64,000 nucleotides of DNA, from the NCBI RefSeq assembly GCF_019880305.1, contig NZ_CP082301.1:4278001-4342000 (forward strand). The letters run 5' to 3'. A program made the translations under genes and the position numbers. Within the stretch, counting starts at the first letter, position 1. Each line of letters begins with the position of its first letter. A model generated the notes under the pieces. It saw only the letters and a program-made list of their open reading frames with translations. It was not told where the DNA came from and did not search any database. This stretch comes from Streptomyces decoyicus (GTDB taxonomy: Bacteria > Actinomycetota > Actinomycetes > Streptomycetales > Streptomycetaceae). Shown here piece after piece: positions 9,243 to 17,070 of the stretch.

Positions 9243-10651
9243 CCCACGAGCGTATGGCCACCGCCGTCGTGCTCCGTACGGGCCTCCGGCTCGCCGCCCC
9301 CGGCACCGTCGGCCGGCCGGTCCCGGCCGCCGCGCGAGAAGAGCCGTTTGCGCAGGCCGGAGACGCGGGCGGAGAGCCAGGTCAGGAAGTTCGTCGGCAG
9401 GAAGACCGCGTCAGCGGCGACCATCGCGAGCGAGAAGAACGGCAGCCCGAGCAGGAACGCGATCGAGAGGTGCTCGCAGATCATCGCGACCAGCAGCACA
9501 TTCTTGAGCCGGCGGTTGAAGAGCGTGAACGGGAAGGCGACCTGCACGATCACCGTCCCGTAGGTGATCAGCATGACGATCACCCCGTTGCTGCCCAGCA
9601 GCTCGGACAGCGCCGGCCAGGGGGAGAAGTAGTCCAGGTGCATCGGGTAGTAGACCGCGGTGCCGTCCTGCCAGCGTGAGCCCTGGATCTTGTACCAGCC
9701 GGCGGTGGCGTAGATCAGACAGACCTCGATCATGATCACCAACAGTGCGCCGTTGTGGGCGAGCTTGGCGAGGGTGTCCAGGACGACGCGCGGCTCTCCG
9801 GGCGCGTACCGCTGCGCAGCCCACCACACACCGTGCGTCAGCCACAGGCCCCACAGCACCAGGCTCCAGCCGATGTGCGGGACCGGGCCGCCCTCGGACC
9901 AGCCGAGGCCGTAGCTGCCGCTCAGCTGGGCCACCGCCAGACCGAGGCCGAGCACGGCCCACAGGATGACGCCGGGGAGATCGCGGGAAGCGGTAGTGGC
10001 GCCGCCGTTTGCGTCCCCGCCGGACGCGGACGCGGCGGCCGCTGCCCGCTTCGCACGGCGTGCGTCCAGCGACCAGACCTGCCCGCACCGGGTCAGCACG
10101 AGATACATCGACATCAGGTGGATGACGTTGTCGCCGCCGTCCCCTATGAAGATGCTGCGGTTCTGAAGCGAGATCACGCCCACCATGAAGAGCACCGACA
10201 TGGTGCGGGTGCGCCAGCCGAGCATCAGCAGGGCGCTGGCCACGATGGCGACGAGGTACACGCACTCGAACCAGCCGCGGCTGTCGGACCAGGGCAGGAC
10301 GGAGAAGGCGTGGTTGCCGTCCAGGAGCCGGCGCGCCATGTCCAGGCTCCAGGGGCTGTCGGGCCCGTAGAGCACCGCGCGGTGCGGCCATTCACGCAGC
10401 AGGAACAGCAGCCAGGTCGCCGAGAAGCCGATCCGGATCACGGCGGTCTGGTACGGGGCCAGCGCGCGGCTGGTGACCCGCCCGAAGCCGCGTCCGATCG
10501 CCCGCTCGATACGGGTCTCTTCGTAGGGGGCGGACTCCTGGGGCGTCTGCGGTGCCTGCGTCTGCTGAGGCACGTCGGCCGACTCCGGCGTCTGCACGGA
10601 CTGCTGTGCGCCCGGGGTCTGCTGAGGCTGGTGGGGCGTCGGTGATGTCAC
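9239..10651 (-). CDS. HTTM-domain (vitamin K-dependent carboxylase-like) integral membrane protein
   Basis: 470 residues. A Gln/Pro/Thr-rich cytoplasmic N-terminus (about residues 1-45) is followed by many hydrophobic helices of the HTTM fold, which is shared with vitamin K-dependent gamma-carboxylase. Conserved-looking features are IRIGFSATWLLFLLREWPHR, GDGGDNV and TAGWYKIQGSRWQDGTA. A basic, Gly-rich tail ends the protein. The GTG start at 10651 overlaps the upstream DUF5819 stop (GTGA); no better ATG exists before the first helix. The biochemical activity of bacterial HTTM proteins is mostly unknown. Coupling to DUF5819 suggests the two work as one membrane complex. Confidence 0.85.
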   Translation of the reverse strand: MTSPTPHQPQQTPGAQQSVQTPESADVPQQTQAPQTPQESAPYEETRIERAIGRGFGRVTSRALAPYQTAVIRIGFSATWLLFLLREWPHRAVLYGPDSPWSLDMARRLLDGNHAFSVLPWSDSRGWFECVYLVAIVASALLMLGWRTRTMSVLFMVGVISLQNRSIFIGDGGDNVIHLMSMYLVLTRCGQVWSLDARRAKRAAAAASASGGDANGGATTASRDLPGVILWAVLGLGLAVAQLSGSYGLGWSEGGPVPHIGWSLVLWGLWLTHGVWWAAQRYAPGEPRVVLDTLAKLAHNGALLVIMIEVCLIYATAGWYKIQGSRWQDGTAVYYPMHLDYFSPWPALSELLGSNGVIVMLITYGTVIVQVAFPFTLFNRRLKNVLLVAMICEHLSIAFLLGLPFFSLAMVAADAVFLPTNFLTWLSARVSGLRKRLFSRGGRDRPADGAGGGEPEARTEHDGGGHTLVG

Positions 10652-11343
10652 TGGTTCTTCGCCCCCTTGGGCAGGTCGTCTGCGGTGACCTGCCACCAGG
10701 GCAGCACGCGGTACACGGGCTTCTCGCTGATCTTCTCCGAGCTCCACGGCGGCGGGCGGACCGCCGTCGTCTGCGAGCGGACCTGGATCTGCTCGACCCG
10801 GCCGCCGCCCTGGGTCCACTCGCCGTCCATCCGGAGCATCACGATCCGCCGGATATAGCGCTCGGACAGCTCACCGCGCAGGCCGACCGGGCGGTTCTGC
10901 GCGTTGTGGGTGTTGAGGAAGAGCTCCCAGCCGCGGCGCAGCTGGTTCTGCTGGGTGTGGCTGGGCAGCGGGTTGTGGAGGATGGCCTGGCCGTCGCGGG
11001 CGGTCAGGCCGGTCCAGCCGGTGGTCCGCACGGTGCCGTCCTCGCTGCGCAGCTGTGCACGGACCTGGACCGCGATGTTCTGCTGGAGGGGGTTGGGTGC
11101 GAACAGCTTCCAGTTCTGTTCGTACTCGGGATAGACGTAGTCGCTGATCAGGGCGCCCTGCTGTTTGCTGAGCGTGTTCGACGGCGCGACATGCAGGAAC
11201 ATCATGGCGAGATGAATCGCGACGATGACTGCGATGGCACAGGCCGCCACCCCTATGACGATCCGCGAGGGCAGCGAGAGCGCGGACAATGGCCGCGATT
11301 CGTCCCCGTATGACTGCATTCCCGCCCCGTTCCAAGAATCCAT
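10648..11343 (-). CDS. DUF5819 single-pass membrane protein
   Basis: 231 residues: a short cytoplasmic N-terminus, one transmembrane helix (about residues 28-52, rich in Ala/Val/Ile) and an extracytoplasmic domain with the signature EQNWKLFAPNPL and WELFLNTHNAQNRP. The family is known mainly as the partner of HTTM proteins in actinobacteria. GGAG lies about 9 nt before the ATG at 11343; a second ATG at 11319 is possible. It is the first gene of the DUF5819-HTTM-TrmH operon and is divergent from the paaA promoter with 143 bp between starts. No enzymatic motif was seen. Confidence 0.83.
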   Translation of the reverse strand: MDSWNGAGMQSYGDESRPLSALSLPSRIVIGVAACAIAVIVAIHLAMMFLHVAPSNTLSKQQGALISDYVYPEYEQNWKLFAPNPLQQNIAVQVRAQLRSEDGTVRTTGWTGLTARDGQAILHNPLPSHTQQNQLRRGWELFLNTHNAQNRPVGLRGELSERYIRRIVMLRMDGEWTQGGGRVEQIQVRSQTTAVRPPPWSSEKISEKPVYRVLPWWQVTADDLPKGAKNQ

Positions 11344-11416
11344 GCGGCTGACTCCGCTTCGGAACCGTACCTACGCGGCCGCACCGGGCACACCCTTCCC
11401 CTGGTTATCCACAGGC

Positions 11417-11462
11417 TTGACACCCGAGGTCCGTCCACTCACCATTGAACCGAACGATCGGT
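11417..11462 (+). promoter_or_regulatory. paaA promoter with PaaR-like operator, site 3
   Basis: TTGACA (11417-11422) is a perfect -35 hexamer. Seventeen bases later CACCAT (11440-11445) is a weak -10. The 14-bp palindrome ACCGAACGATCGGT (11449-11462) covers the expected start of transcription and is the exact reverse complement of the operator before paaN. TTATCCACA (11405-11413), a consensus DnaA box, lies just upstream of the -35. The arrangement suits repression by steric block. The promoter call is inferred from sequence only. Confidence 0.65.
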
Positions 11463-11486
11463 CGGTCGGGAGCGAGGGGGCACCAC

Positions 11487-12437
11487 ATGACGACGATCGC
11501 GCCGGAAGAGACGGCTCGCGAGGCCGTATTCGACGCCACCGTGGCCGCGGACGAGCGCATCGAGCCGCGGGACTGGATGCCGGACGCCTACCGCTCGACA
11601 CTCGTGCGGCAGATTGCGCAGCACGCCCACTCCGAGATCATCGGCATGCAGCCGGAGGGCAACTGGATCACCCGGGCGCCGTCCCTGCGCCGCAAGGCGA
11701 TCCTGATGGCGAAGGTGCAGGACGAAGCCGGTCACGGCCTGTATCTCTACAGCGCCGCCGAGACCCTGGGCACCGGCCGCGACGAGCTGCTCGACAAGCT
11801 GCACTCCGGCCGCCAGAAGTACTCCTCGATCTTCAACTACCCGGCCCTGACCTGGGCCGATGTCGGAGCCGTCGGCTGGCTGGTGGACGGCGCGGCGATC
11901 ACCAACCAAGTCCCGCTGTGCCGGTGTTCGTACGGCCCCTATGCCCGCGCGATGGTCCGCATCTGCAAGGAGGAGTCCTTCCACCAGCGACAGGGCTACG
12001 AACTCCTGCTGACCCTCAGCCGCGGCACCGACGCCCAGCACGCCATGGCGCAGGACGCGGTGAACCGCTGGTGGTGGCCGTCGCTGATGATGTTCGGCCC
12101 GCCGGACGACGAGTCGTCGCACTCCGCGCAGTCCATGGCCTGGAAGATCAAGCGGCACTCCAACGACGAGCTGCGCCAGCGCTTCGTGGACATCTGCGTT
12201 CCCCAGGCCGAGGCCCTCGGACTCACCCTCCCCGACCCGGACCTGACGTGGAACGACGCGCGCGGCCACTGGGACTTCGGCCCGATCGACTGGGCCGAGT
12301 TCCGCGAGGTCCTCAAGGGCAACGGCCCCTGCAACGAACAGCGGATCAGCCGCCGACGGCAGGCTCATGAGGAAGGCGCCTGGGTGCGCGAAGCAGCCGC
12401 CGCGCACGCGGCCAAGCACGGGAAGGCCAGCCGATGA
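11487..12437 (+). CDS. paaA: Phenylacetyl-CoA 1,2-epoxidase catalytic subunit PaaA
   Basis: Di-iron oxygenase subunit that epoxidises the ring of phenylacetyl-CoA. 316 residues. Carboxylate/His ligands appear in KVQDEAGHGLYLY and CKEESFHQRQG, and the family's characteristic NRWWWPSLMMFGPPD segment is present. The ATG at 11487 has GAGGGGG 7-9 nt upstream; an upstream in-frame start at 11445 would overlap the operator and was not used. It is the first gene of paaABCDE, with a 4-bp ATGA overlap into paaB. PaaA pairs with PaaC as a heterodimer and receives electrons from PaaE. Confidence 0.96.
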   Translation: MTTIAPEETAREAVFDATVAADERIEPRDWMPDAYRSTLVRQIAQHAHSEIIGMQPEGNWITRAPSLRRKAILMAKVQDEAGHGLYLYSAAETLGTGRDELLDKLHSGRQKYSSIFNYPALTWADVGAVGWLVDGAAITNQVPLCRCSYGPYARAMVRICKEESFHQRQGYELLLTLSRGTDAQHAMAQDAVNRWWWPSLMMFGPPDDESSHSAQSMAWKIKRHSNDELRQRFVDICVPQAEALGLTLPDPDLTWNDARGHWDFGPIDWAEFREVLKGNGPCNEQRISRRRQAHEEGAWVREAAAAHAAKHGKASR

Positions 12438-12772
12438 CGACACCACGCCCCGCCGAAGCCCCCGAGGCCGCCGCAGGGACGGCCGCCCGGCCCACCGACT
12501 GGCCCCTGTGGGAGGTCTTCGTCCGCAGCCGTCGCGGCCTCTCGCACACCCACGCCGGCAGCCTGCATGCGCCGGACGCCGAGATGGCGCTGCGCAACGC
12601 CCGCGACCTCTACACCCGCCGCTCGGAGGGCGTCTCCCTCTGGGTGGTGCCCTCCGCGCAGATCACCGCCTCCTCGCCGGACGAGAAGGACGTCTTCTTC
12701 GAGCCGGCCGGCGACAAGCCCTACCGCCACCCGACCTTCTACGAGATCCCGGACGGGGTGCATCACCTTTGA
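12434..12772 (+). CDS. paaB: Phenylacetyl-CoA epoxidase bridging subunit PaaB
   Basis: 112-residue small subunit that bridges PaaAC heterodimers in the epoxidase complex. It shows the family's WPLWEVFVRSRRGLSHTHAGSL opening (split here as WPLWEVFVRS and GLSHTHAGSL), HAPDAEMALRNARDLYTRR and a C-terminal FYEIPDGV. The start overlaps the paaA stop (ATGA) and the stop overlaps the paaC start (TGATG), so stoichiometric translation is expected. The N-terminal 20 residues before the conserved part are Ala/Pro-rich and variable. Confidence 0.95.
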   Translation: MTTPRPAEAPEAAAGTAARPTDWPLWEVFVRSRRGLSHTHAGSLHAPDAEMALRNARDLYTRRSEGVSLWVVPSAQITASSPDEKDVFFEPAGDKPYRHPTFYEIPDGVHHL

Positions 12773-13488
12773 TGAACGTCACCGCCATCCCGGCCCTGCC
12801 CCTCGGGGACGACGCACTGATCCTCTCCCACCGCCTGGGCGAGTGGGCCGGCCACGCCCCGGTCCTGGAGGAGGAGGTCGCGCTGGCCAATATCGCGCTG
12901 GACCTGCTCGGCCAGGCCCGCGTGCTGCTCTCCCTGGCCGGTGATGAGGACGAGCTGGCCTATCTGCGCGAGGAACGGCAGTTCCGCAACCTCCAGCTGG
13001 TCGAGCAGCCCAACGGCGACTTCGCCCACACCATCGCCCGCCAGCTCTACTTCTCCACCTACCAGGAGCTGCTGTTCGGCCATCTCGCCGCAACGGAGAG
13101 CGAGTTGGCGCCGCTGGCCGGGAAGGCCGTCAAGGAGGTCGCCTACCACCGCGACCACGCCCATCAGTGGACGCTGCGCCTGGGCGACGGCACCGACGAG
13201 AGCCATACCCGGATGCAGCGCGCCGTCGACACCCTCTGGCGCTTCACCGGCGAACTCTTCGAGCCGGTGGAAGGTCTGGAGACGGTGCCCTGGCCGGCCC
13301 TGCACGACAGCTGGACCGCGCGCGTCACCACCACCCTGGAAGAAGCCACCCTCACGGTCCCCGAAGGCCCCCGGCACGGCGCCTGGACGGCCGGCGCGGG
13401 CCGCCAGGGCCTGCACACCGAGTCGTTCGGACGACTGCTCGCCGAGATGCAGCACCTCCACCGCAGCCACCCGGGGGCGACATGGTGA
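12772..13488 (+). CDS. paaC: Phenylacetyl-CoA epoxidase structural subunit PaaC
   Basis: 238-residue ferritin-like paralogue of PaaA that lacks a full metal site and forms the PaaAC heterodimer. Recognisable segments are SHRLGEWAGHAPVLEEEVAL, NIALDLLGQARVLL, LYFSTYQELLFG and KEVAYHRDHAHQW. The ATG overlaps the paaB stop by one base and the stop overlaps the first codons of paaD. The Leu/Glu-rich helices match the family length of about 250 residues. Confidence 0.95.
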   Translation: MNVTAIPALPLGDDALILSHRLGEWAGHAPVLEEEVALANIALDLLGQARVLLSLAGDEDELAYLREERQFRNLQLVEQPNGDFAHTIARQLYFSTYQELLFGHLAATESELAPLAGKAVKEVAYHRDHAHQWTLRLGDGTDESHTRMQRAVDTLWRFTGELFEPVEGLETVPWPALHDSWTARVTTTLEEATLTVPEGPRHGAWTAGAGRQGLHTESFGRLLAEMQHLHRSHPGATW

Positions 13489-13979
13489 CCACCACCGCCC
13501 TCGAAGAGGAACTGCTGGCGCTGGCCGGCTCCGTTCCGGACCCTGAGCTGCCGGTGCTCACCCTCGCCGAGCTGGGCGTGCTGCGCGGGGTGCAGCTCAC
13601 GGCCCCCGGCCGGGTCGAGGTGCGGCTCACCCCCACCTACACCGGCTGCCCGGCCATCGAGGCGATGTCGGCCGACATCGAGCAGGTGCTGCACGACCAC
13701 GGCATACCCGAGGTCGAGGTCCGTACGGTCCTCAGCCCGCCCTGGACCACGGACGCGATCACCGCCGAAGGCCGCCGCAAGCTGGCCGAATTCGGGATCG
13801 CACCCCCACGCCCCACGGGACCGGCCGGCGGACCGGTCGCCGTCGACCTCACCATCCGCTGCCCGCAGTGCGGATCGACCGACACCACCCTGCTGAGCCG
13901 GTTCTCCTCCACGGCATGCAAGGCACTGCGACGTTGCGAGTCCTGCCGCGAACCCTTCGACCACTTCAAGGAGTTGTGA
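13482..13979 (+). CDS. paaD: PaaD, iron-sulfur maturation factor for phenylacetyl-CoA epoxidase
   Basis: 165 residues. The N-terminal MIP18/DUF59 domain (about 8-110) includes PDPELPVLTLAELGVLR and LTPTYTGCPAIEAM. The C-terminal zinc-ribbon-like part has CPQCGSTD and CESCREPFDHFK, giving a CxxC...CxxC pair. PaaD-type proteins are thought to help load iron or Fe-S cofactors in the epoxidase system. The ATG at 13482 overlaps paaC by 7 bp; an in-frame GTG at 13485 would give the more usual 4-bp overlap and is an alternative. It is followed directly by paaE (TGATG). Confidence 0.93.
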   Translation: MVTTTALEEELLALAGSVPDPELPVLTLAELGVLRGVQLTAPGRVEVRLTPTYTGCPAIEAMSADIEQVLHDHGIPEVEVRTVLSPPWTTDAITAEGRRKLAEFGIAPPRPTGPAGGPVAVDLTIRCPQCGSTDTTLLSRFSSTACKALRRCESCREPFDHFKEL

Positions 13980-15022
13980 TGTTCCACCCGCTCCAGGTCC
14001 GGGAGATCGAGCGGCTCACGGACGACGCGGTGGCCGTCACCTTCGCGGTCCCGCCCGAGCTTCGCACGACCTTCCGGCACACCCCCGGACAGCACATCGC
14101 GCTGCGCAGATCGGTCGACGGCCAGGAGATCCGCCGCACGTACTCCATCTGCACCCCGGCCACCGACCAGCCCGTATTGCGCGTGGGCATCCGCCTCGTC
14201 GAGGACGGCGCCTTCTCGACCTACGCGCTCAAGGAGCTGGCTGTCGGCGACACGGTGGAGGTCATGGCCCCGGCCGGCCGGTTCACCCTCGAACCACGCT
14301 CCGGCCATTTCGTCGGCATCGTCGGCGGCAGCGGCATCACTCCCGTGCTGTCCATCGCCTCCACCCTGCTCGACCGGCAGCCGGACGCCCACTTCTGTCT
14401 CATCCGCAGCGACCGCACGGCGGCTTCGACGATGTTCCTGGAGGAGGTGGCCGACCTGAAGGACCGCTATCCCCAGCGCTTCCAGCTCATCCACGCCCTC
14501 TCCCGCGAGGAACAACAGGCCGGCCTGCCCTCCGGCCGGCTGGACGAGGCCCGGCTCCGCTCCCTCCTGCCCGCGCTGCTGAAGATCGACTCCATCGACG
14601 GCTGGTACCTCTGCGGCCCCTACGGCCTGGTCCAGGGCGCCGAACGCGCCCTGCGCGCGCTCAACGTGCCCCGCACCCGCATCCACGAGGAAATCTTCCA
14701 CGTCGACAGCGGCGCCCCGACCGCCCCCGCCGTCTCCGCCCCCGCGCACAGCACCGTGACCGCCACGCTCGACGGCCGCTCCGGCAGCTGGCCGGTCCAC
14801 GACAGCGAGTCGCTGCTCGAAGCGGTCCTGCGCAACCGCGCAGACGCCCCGTACGCCTGCAAGGGCGGCGTCTGCGGCACCTGCCGCGCCTTCCTGGTCT
14901 CGGGCGAGATCCGCATGGACCGCAACTTCGCCCTGGAAGCCGAAGAGGTCGACGCGGGGTACGTCCTGGCCTGCCAGTCCCACCCGGTCACGGAAAAGGT
15001 CGAGCTGGACTTCGACCGATAG
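13979..15022 (+). CDS. paaE: PaaE, NAD(P)H-dependent reductase of phenylacetyl-CoA epoxidase
   Basis: 347-residue flavin/2Fe-2S reductase that delivers electrons to PaaAC. An FAD-binding barrel with RRTYSIC lies near residues 48-54. The NAD-binding fold has GIVGGSGITPVLSI near residue 115. A C-terminal plant-type ferredoxin domain has its cysteines in CKGGVCGTCRAF and ACQSHP. The start shares one base with the paaD stop. It is the last gene of the operon; the pathway's ligase (paaK) and beta-oxidation genes (paaFGIJ) are not in this window. Confidence 0.95.
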   Translation: MFHPLQVREIERLTDDAVAVTFAVPPELRTTFRHTPGQHIALRRSVDGQEIRRTYSICTPATDQPVLRVGIRLVEDGAFSTYALKELAVGDTVEVMAPAGRFTLEPRSGHFVGIVGGSGITPVLSIASTLLDRQPDAHFCLIRSDRTAASTMFLEEVADLKDRYPQRFQLIHALSREEQQAGLPSGRLDEARLRSLLPALLKIDSIDGWYLCGPYGLVQGAERALRALNVPRTRIHEEIFHVDSGAPTAPAVSAPAHSTVTATLDGRSGSWPVHDSESLLEAVLRNRADAPYACKGGVCGTCRAFLVSGEIRMDRNFALEAEEVDAGYVLACQSHPVTEKVELDFDR

Positions 15023-15338
15023 CACCGATCCGGCCGGGCGCGCGGCCCGACGAGCCGGCCGGGCGGCACCACCCCAGTAGCCATCCTGTCGCCCCCGTCG
15101 CCCCCGGTGGCCGCCCAGTCGCCGCACGGCCTCCTGCGCCGGGACCGGGCCCGCAGACGGCCCGCTGCTGGTCGCTGCACCGGACGAACCGGCAGTGGAC
15201 GCCGAGCCGGCCCAACAGCTGCGACCGCAGCCGAGCCGTGCCCGTGCCCGCCGCGCTCCATCCGTCCCTGCCCCAGCAACTCACCGCGAACTCCTCCCAT
15301 TCCTTCCCCCCTCCGCCGTTGCGGCCATTCCCAATTCC

Positions 15339-15352
15339 TGGAACCTGTTCTA
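15339..15352. promoter_or_regulatory. KstR-like operator upstream of acyl-CoA dehydrogenase
   Basis: TGGAACCTGTTCTA fits the 14-bp TNNAACNNGTTNNA pattern known for the TetR regulator KstR of steroid/fatty-acid catabolism in actinobacteria. It lies 47 bp before the acyl-CoA dehydrogenase ATG. The remaining 376-bp spacer between paaE and this gene holds GC-rich sequence with no convincing gene. The regulator itself is not in the window. Confidence 0.5.
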
Positions 15353-15355
15353 CCT

Positions 15356-15368
15356 TGACGCATCGTCA
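15356..15368. promoter_or_regulatory. Palindrome TGACG-CAT-CGTCA, candidate operator
   Basis: TGACGCATCGTCA is a perfect 5-bp inverted repeat around 3 bp, starting 4 bp after the KstR-like box and ending 30 bp before the acyl-CoA dehydrogenase start. It could be a second TetR-type operator for a FadR-like or KstR2-like protein. Confidence 0.4.
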
Positions 15369-15398
15369 GTTCGAGGCGCCGCGTGGGAGGACAGAGCA

Positions 15399-16532
15399 AT
15401 GGACTTCACCTTCACCGAGGAGCAGCAGGCCGCCGTCGAAGCGGCGAGGGCCGTCTTCTCGGGGGTCGCTCCGGACAGCGTGCCCAGCCCGGCGCTCGCC
15501 CCCGGTGCGGTCGCCGACGACTTCGACCGCGCGCTGTGGCGCAAGCTCGCCGACGCCGATCTGCTGAGCCTGCCGATCGCACCCGAGTACGGCGGCGCGG
15601 GTCTGGACCCGATCGCGCTCTGCCTCGTGCTCCGCGAGTCGGCCAAGGTGCTGGCGCGGGTACCGCTGCTGGAGTCAGGCGCCGCCGCGCTCACCCTCCA
15701 GCGTTACGCGGCCGACGAGCTGCGTGCGCAAGCGCTCCCCCGGATTGCCGCCGGGGACCTCGTCGTGACCGTCGCCGCCGGCGGCCGCACGGGGCACGAG
15801 CCGGCCGAACTCGCCGTGGATGCCCGCCAAGAGGGTGCCGACTGGATCCTCGACGGCGCACAGACGGCCGTCCCCTGGGCCCAGGCCGCGGACCGGATCC
15901 TGCTCCCCGCCCACACCCCCGAAGGACACGCCGTACTCGCGCTCGTCCCCCGCACCGACCCCGGCGTCACGCTCGACGAGCAGATATCCACCAGCGGAGA
16001 GCGCCATGCCGAGGTCCGGCTGGAGTCCGTCCGCATCAGCGCCCAGGAAACGATCACCGACCCAGCCGCCTGGGAGTCGCTGCGCCATGTTCTGACCACC
16101 GGCACCTGCGCACTCGCGCTGGGCCTCGGCGAGCGCGTCCTCGCCATGACCAGCGACTACACCAGCAAGCGCGAACAGTTCGGGTTCCCGGTGGCCACTT
16201 TCCAGGCCGTCGCGGTCCAGGCCGCCGACCGCTTCATCGACCTGCGCGCCATGGAGGCCACGCTCTGGCAGGCCGCCTGGCGCATCACCACGGACGCCGC
16301 CGGCCCGCTACCGCCCGCCGGCGATGTCGCGGTCGCCAAGATCTGGGCCGCCGAGGGCGTACGCCGCGTCGTCCAGACCGCCCAGCATCTTCATGGCGGC
16401 TTCGGCGCCGACACCGATTACTCGCTGCACCGCTATCACGCCTGGGCCAAACAGCTGGAGCTCTCCCTCGGCCCCGCCGCCGCCCACGAGGAGGCACTCG
16501 GAGACCTGCTCGCGGCACATCCGCTGGGCTGA
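15399..16532 (+). CDS. Acyl-CoA dehydrogenase family protein
   Basis: 377-residue FAD-dependent acyl-CoA dehydrogenase-like protein, N-terminal MDFTFTEEQQAAVEAARAVF, mid segment for flavin contacts and C-terminal helical domain with HLHGGFGADTDYSLHRYHAWAKQLELSLG. It is divergent in sequence from standard FadE proteins and somewhat resembles the subunits that form heteromeric steroid side-chain dehydrogenases, so a paired partner elsewhere is possible. Start is set by GGGAGG 8 nt upstream. It stands alone behind a KstR-like box and a second palindrome, which suggests regulation separate from paaABCDE. The exact substrate is unknown. Confidence 0.82.
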   Translation: MDFTFTEEQQAAVEAARAVFSGVAPDSVPSPALAPGAVADDFDRALWRKLADADLLSLPIAPEYGGAGLDPIALCLVLRESAKVLARVPLLESGAAALTLQRYAADELRAQALPRIAAGDLVVTVAAGGRTGHEPAELAVDARQEGADWILDGAQTAVPWAQAADRILLPAHTPEGHAVLALVPRTDPGVTLDEQISTSGERHAEVRLESVRISAQETITDPAAWESLRHVLTTGTCALALGLGERVLAMTSDYTSKREQFGFPVATFQAVAVQAADRFIDLRAMEATLWQAAWRITTDAAGPLPPAGDVAVAKIWAAEGVRRVVQTAQHLHGGFGADTDYSLHRYHAWAKQLELSLGPAAAHEEALGDLLAAHPLG

Positions 16533-16610
16533 GGCGAGGGGGGCAAGCAGGCGGAGGGCACAGCGGGTGTCCGCTTCACCAAAGAACCCGCCATCAGGCC
16601 GCCCGGCCAT

Positions 16611-16714
16611 CCACTCACGAGCTCCCGGCTCCCGGGCTCACCAGCTCCCGTACTCGCGGACTCCCAGACTCCCGGACTCACGAGCTCCCCGGCTCCCGGA
16701 CTCGCGGGTCCTGG
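16611..16714. repeat. Degenerate tandem repeat of a CTCCCGGACTC-like unit
   Basis: The intergenic space between two convergent genes is filled with about ten imperfect copies of units such as CTCCCGGCTC, CTCCCGTACTCG, CTCCCAGACTC and CTCCCGGACTC, interleaved with CACGAG and ACCAG. There is no conserved reading frame. It reaches to within two bases of the rhodanese stop codon. Confidence 0.7.
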
Positions 16715-16715
16715 A

Positions 16716-17060
16716 CTAGACGACCGCCCCGGAGCCGCCCTTGCCATCCGATACGGGGCGGCCGGCGGCCTCCCAGGCCTGCATGCCGCCCGCGACGTTC
16801 ACCGCGTCGACGCCCTGCTGGATCAGATACTGCGCCACCTGCGCCGAGCGCCCACCGACCCGGCACAGCACGTACACCTTGCCGTCCTCGGGAGCCGCCT
16901 CGGTCAACTCACCGTAGCGGGCGACGAATTCGCTCATCGGGATGTGCAGCGCGCCCTCGGCGTGCCCCGCCTCCCATTCATCGTCCTCACGCACATCCAG
17001 GAGGAAGTCCTCCGACGTGAGAGCGTCGACACCGACCGTGGGCACAGAACCGAATTGCAT
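16716..17060 (-). CDS. Single-domain rhodanese-like sulfurtransferase
   Basis: 114-residue rhodanese domain. The catalytic cysteine sits in the loop CRVGGRS; DVREDDEWEAGHAEGALHIP is the N-terminal signature. Such proteins carry persulfide sulfur or act in detoxification. The start at 17060 was taken because earlier codons overlap the J-domain gene. The gap from the upstream J-domain gene is 10 bp, so it is the second gene of that operon. The C-terminus runs into the degenerate CTCCCGG repeat. Confidence 0.88.
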   Translation of the reverse strand: MQFGSVPTVGVDALTSEDFLLDVREDDEWEAGHAEGALHIPMSEFVARYGELTEAAPEDGKVYVLCRVGGRSAQVAQYLIQQGVDAVNVAGGMQAWEAAGRPVSDGKGGSGAVV

Positions 17061-17070
17061 GGATCCGACG

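Noticed and set aside
15023..15338. Possible terminator of CCGGCC/GGCCGG after paaE
   Set aside because: The arms pair only over 6 bp with a long GC-rich loop that could form many alternatives.
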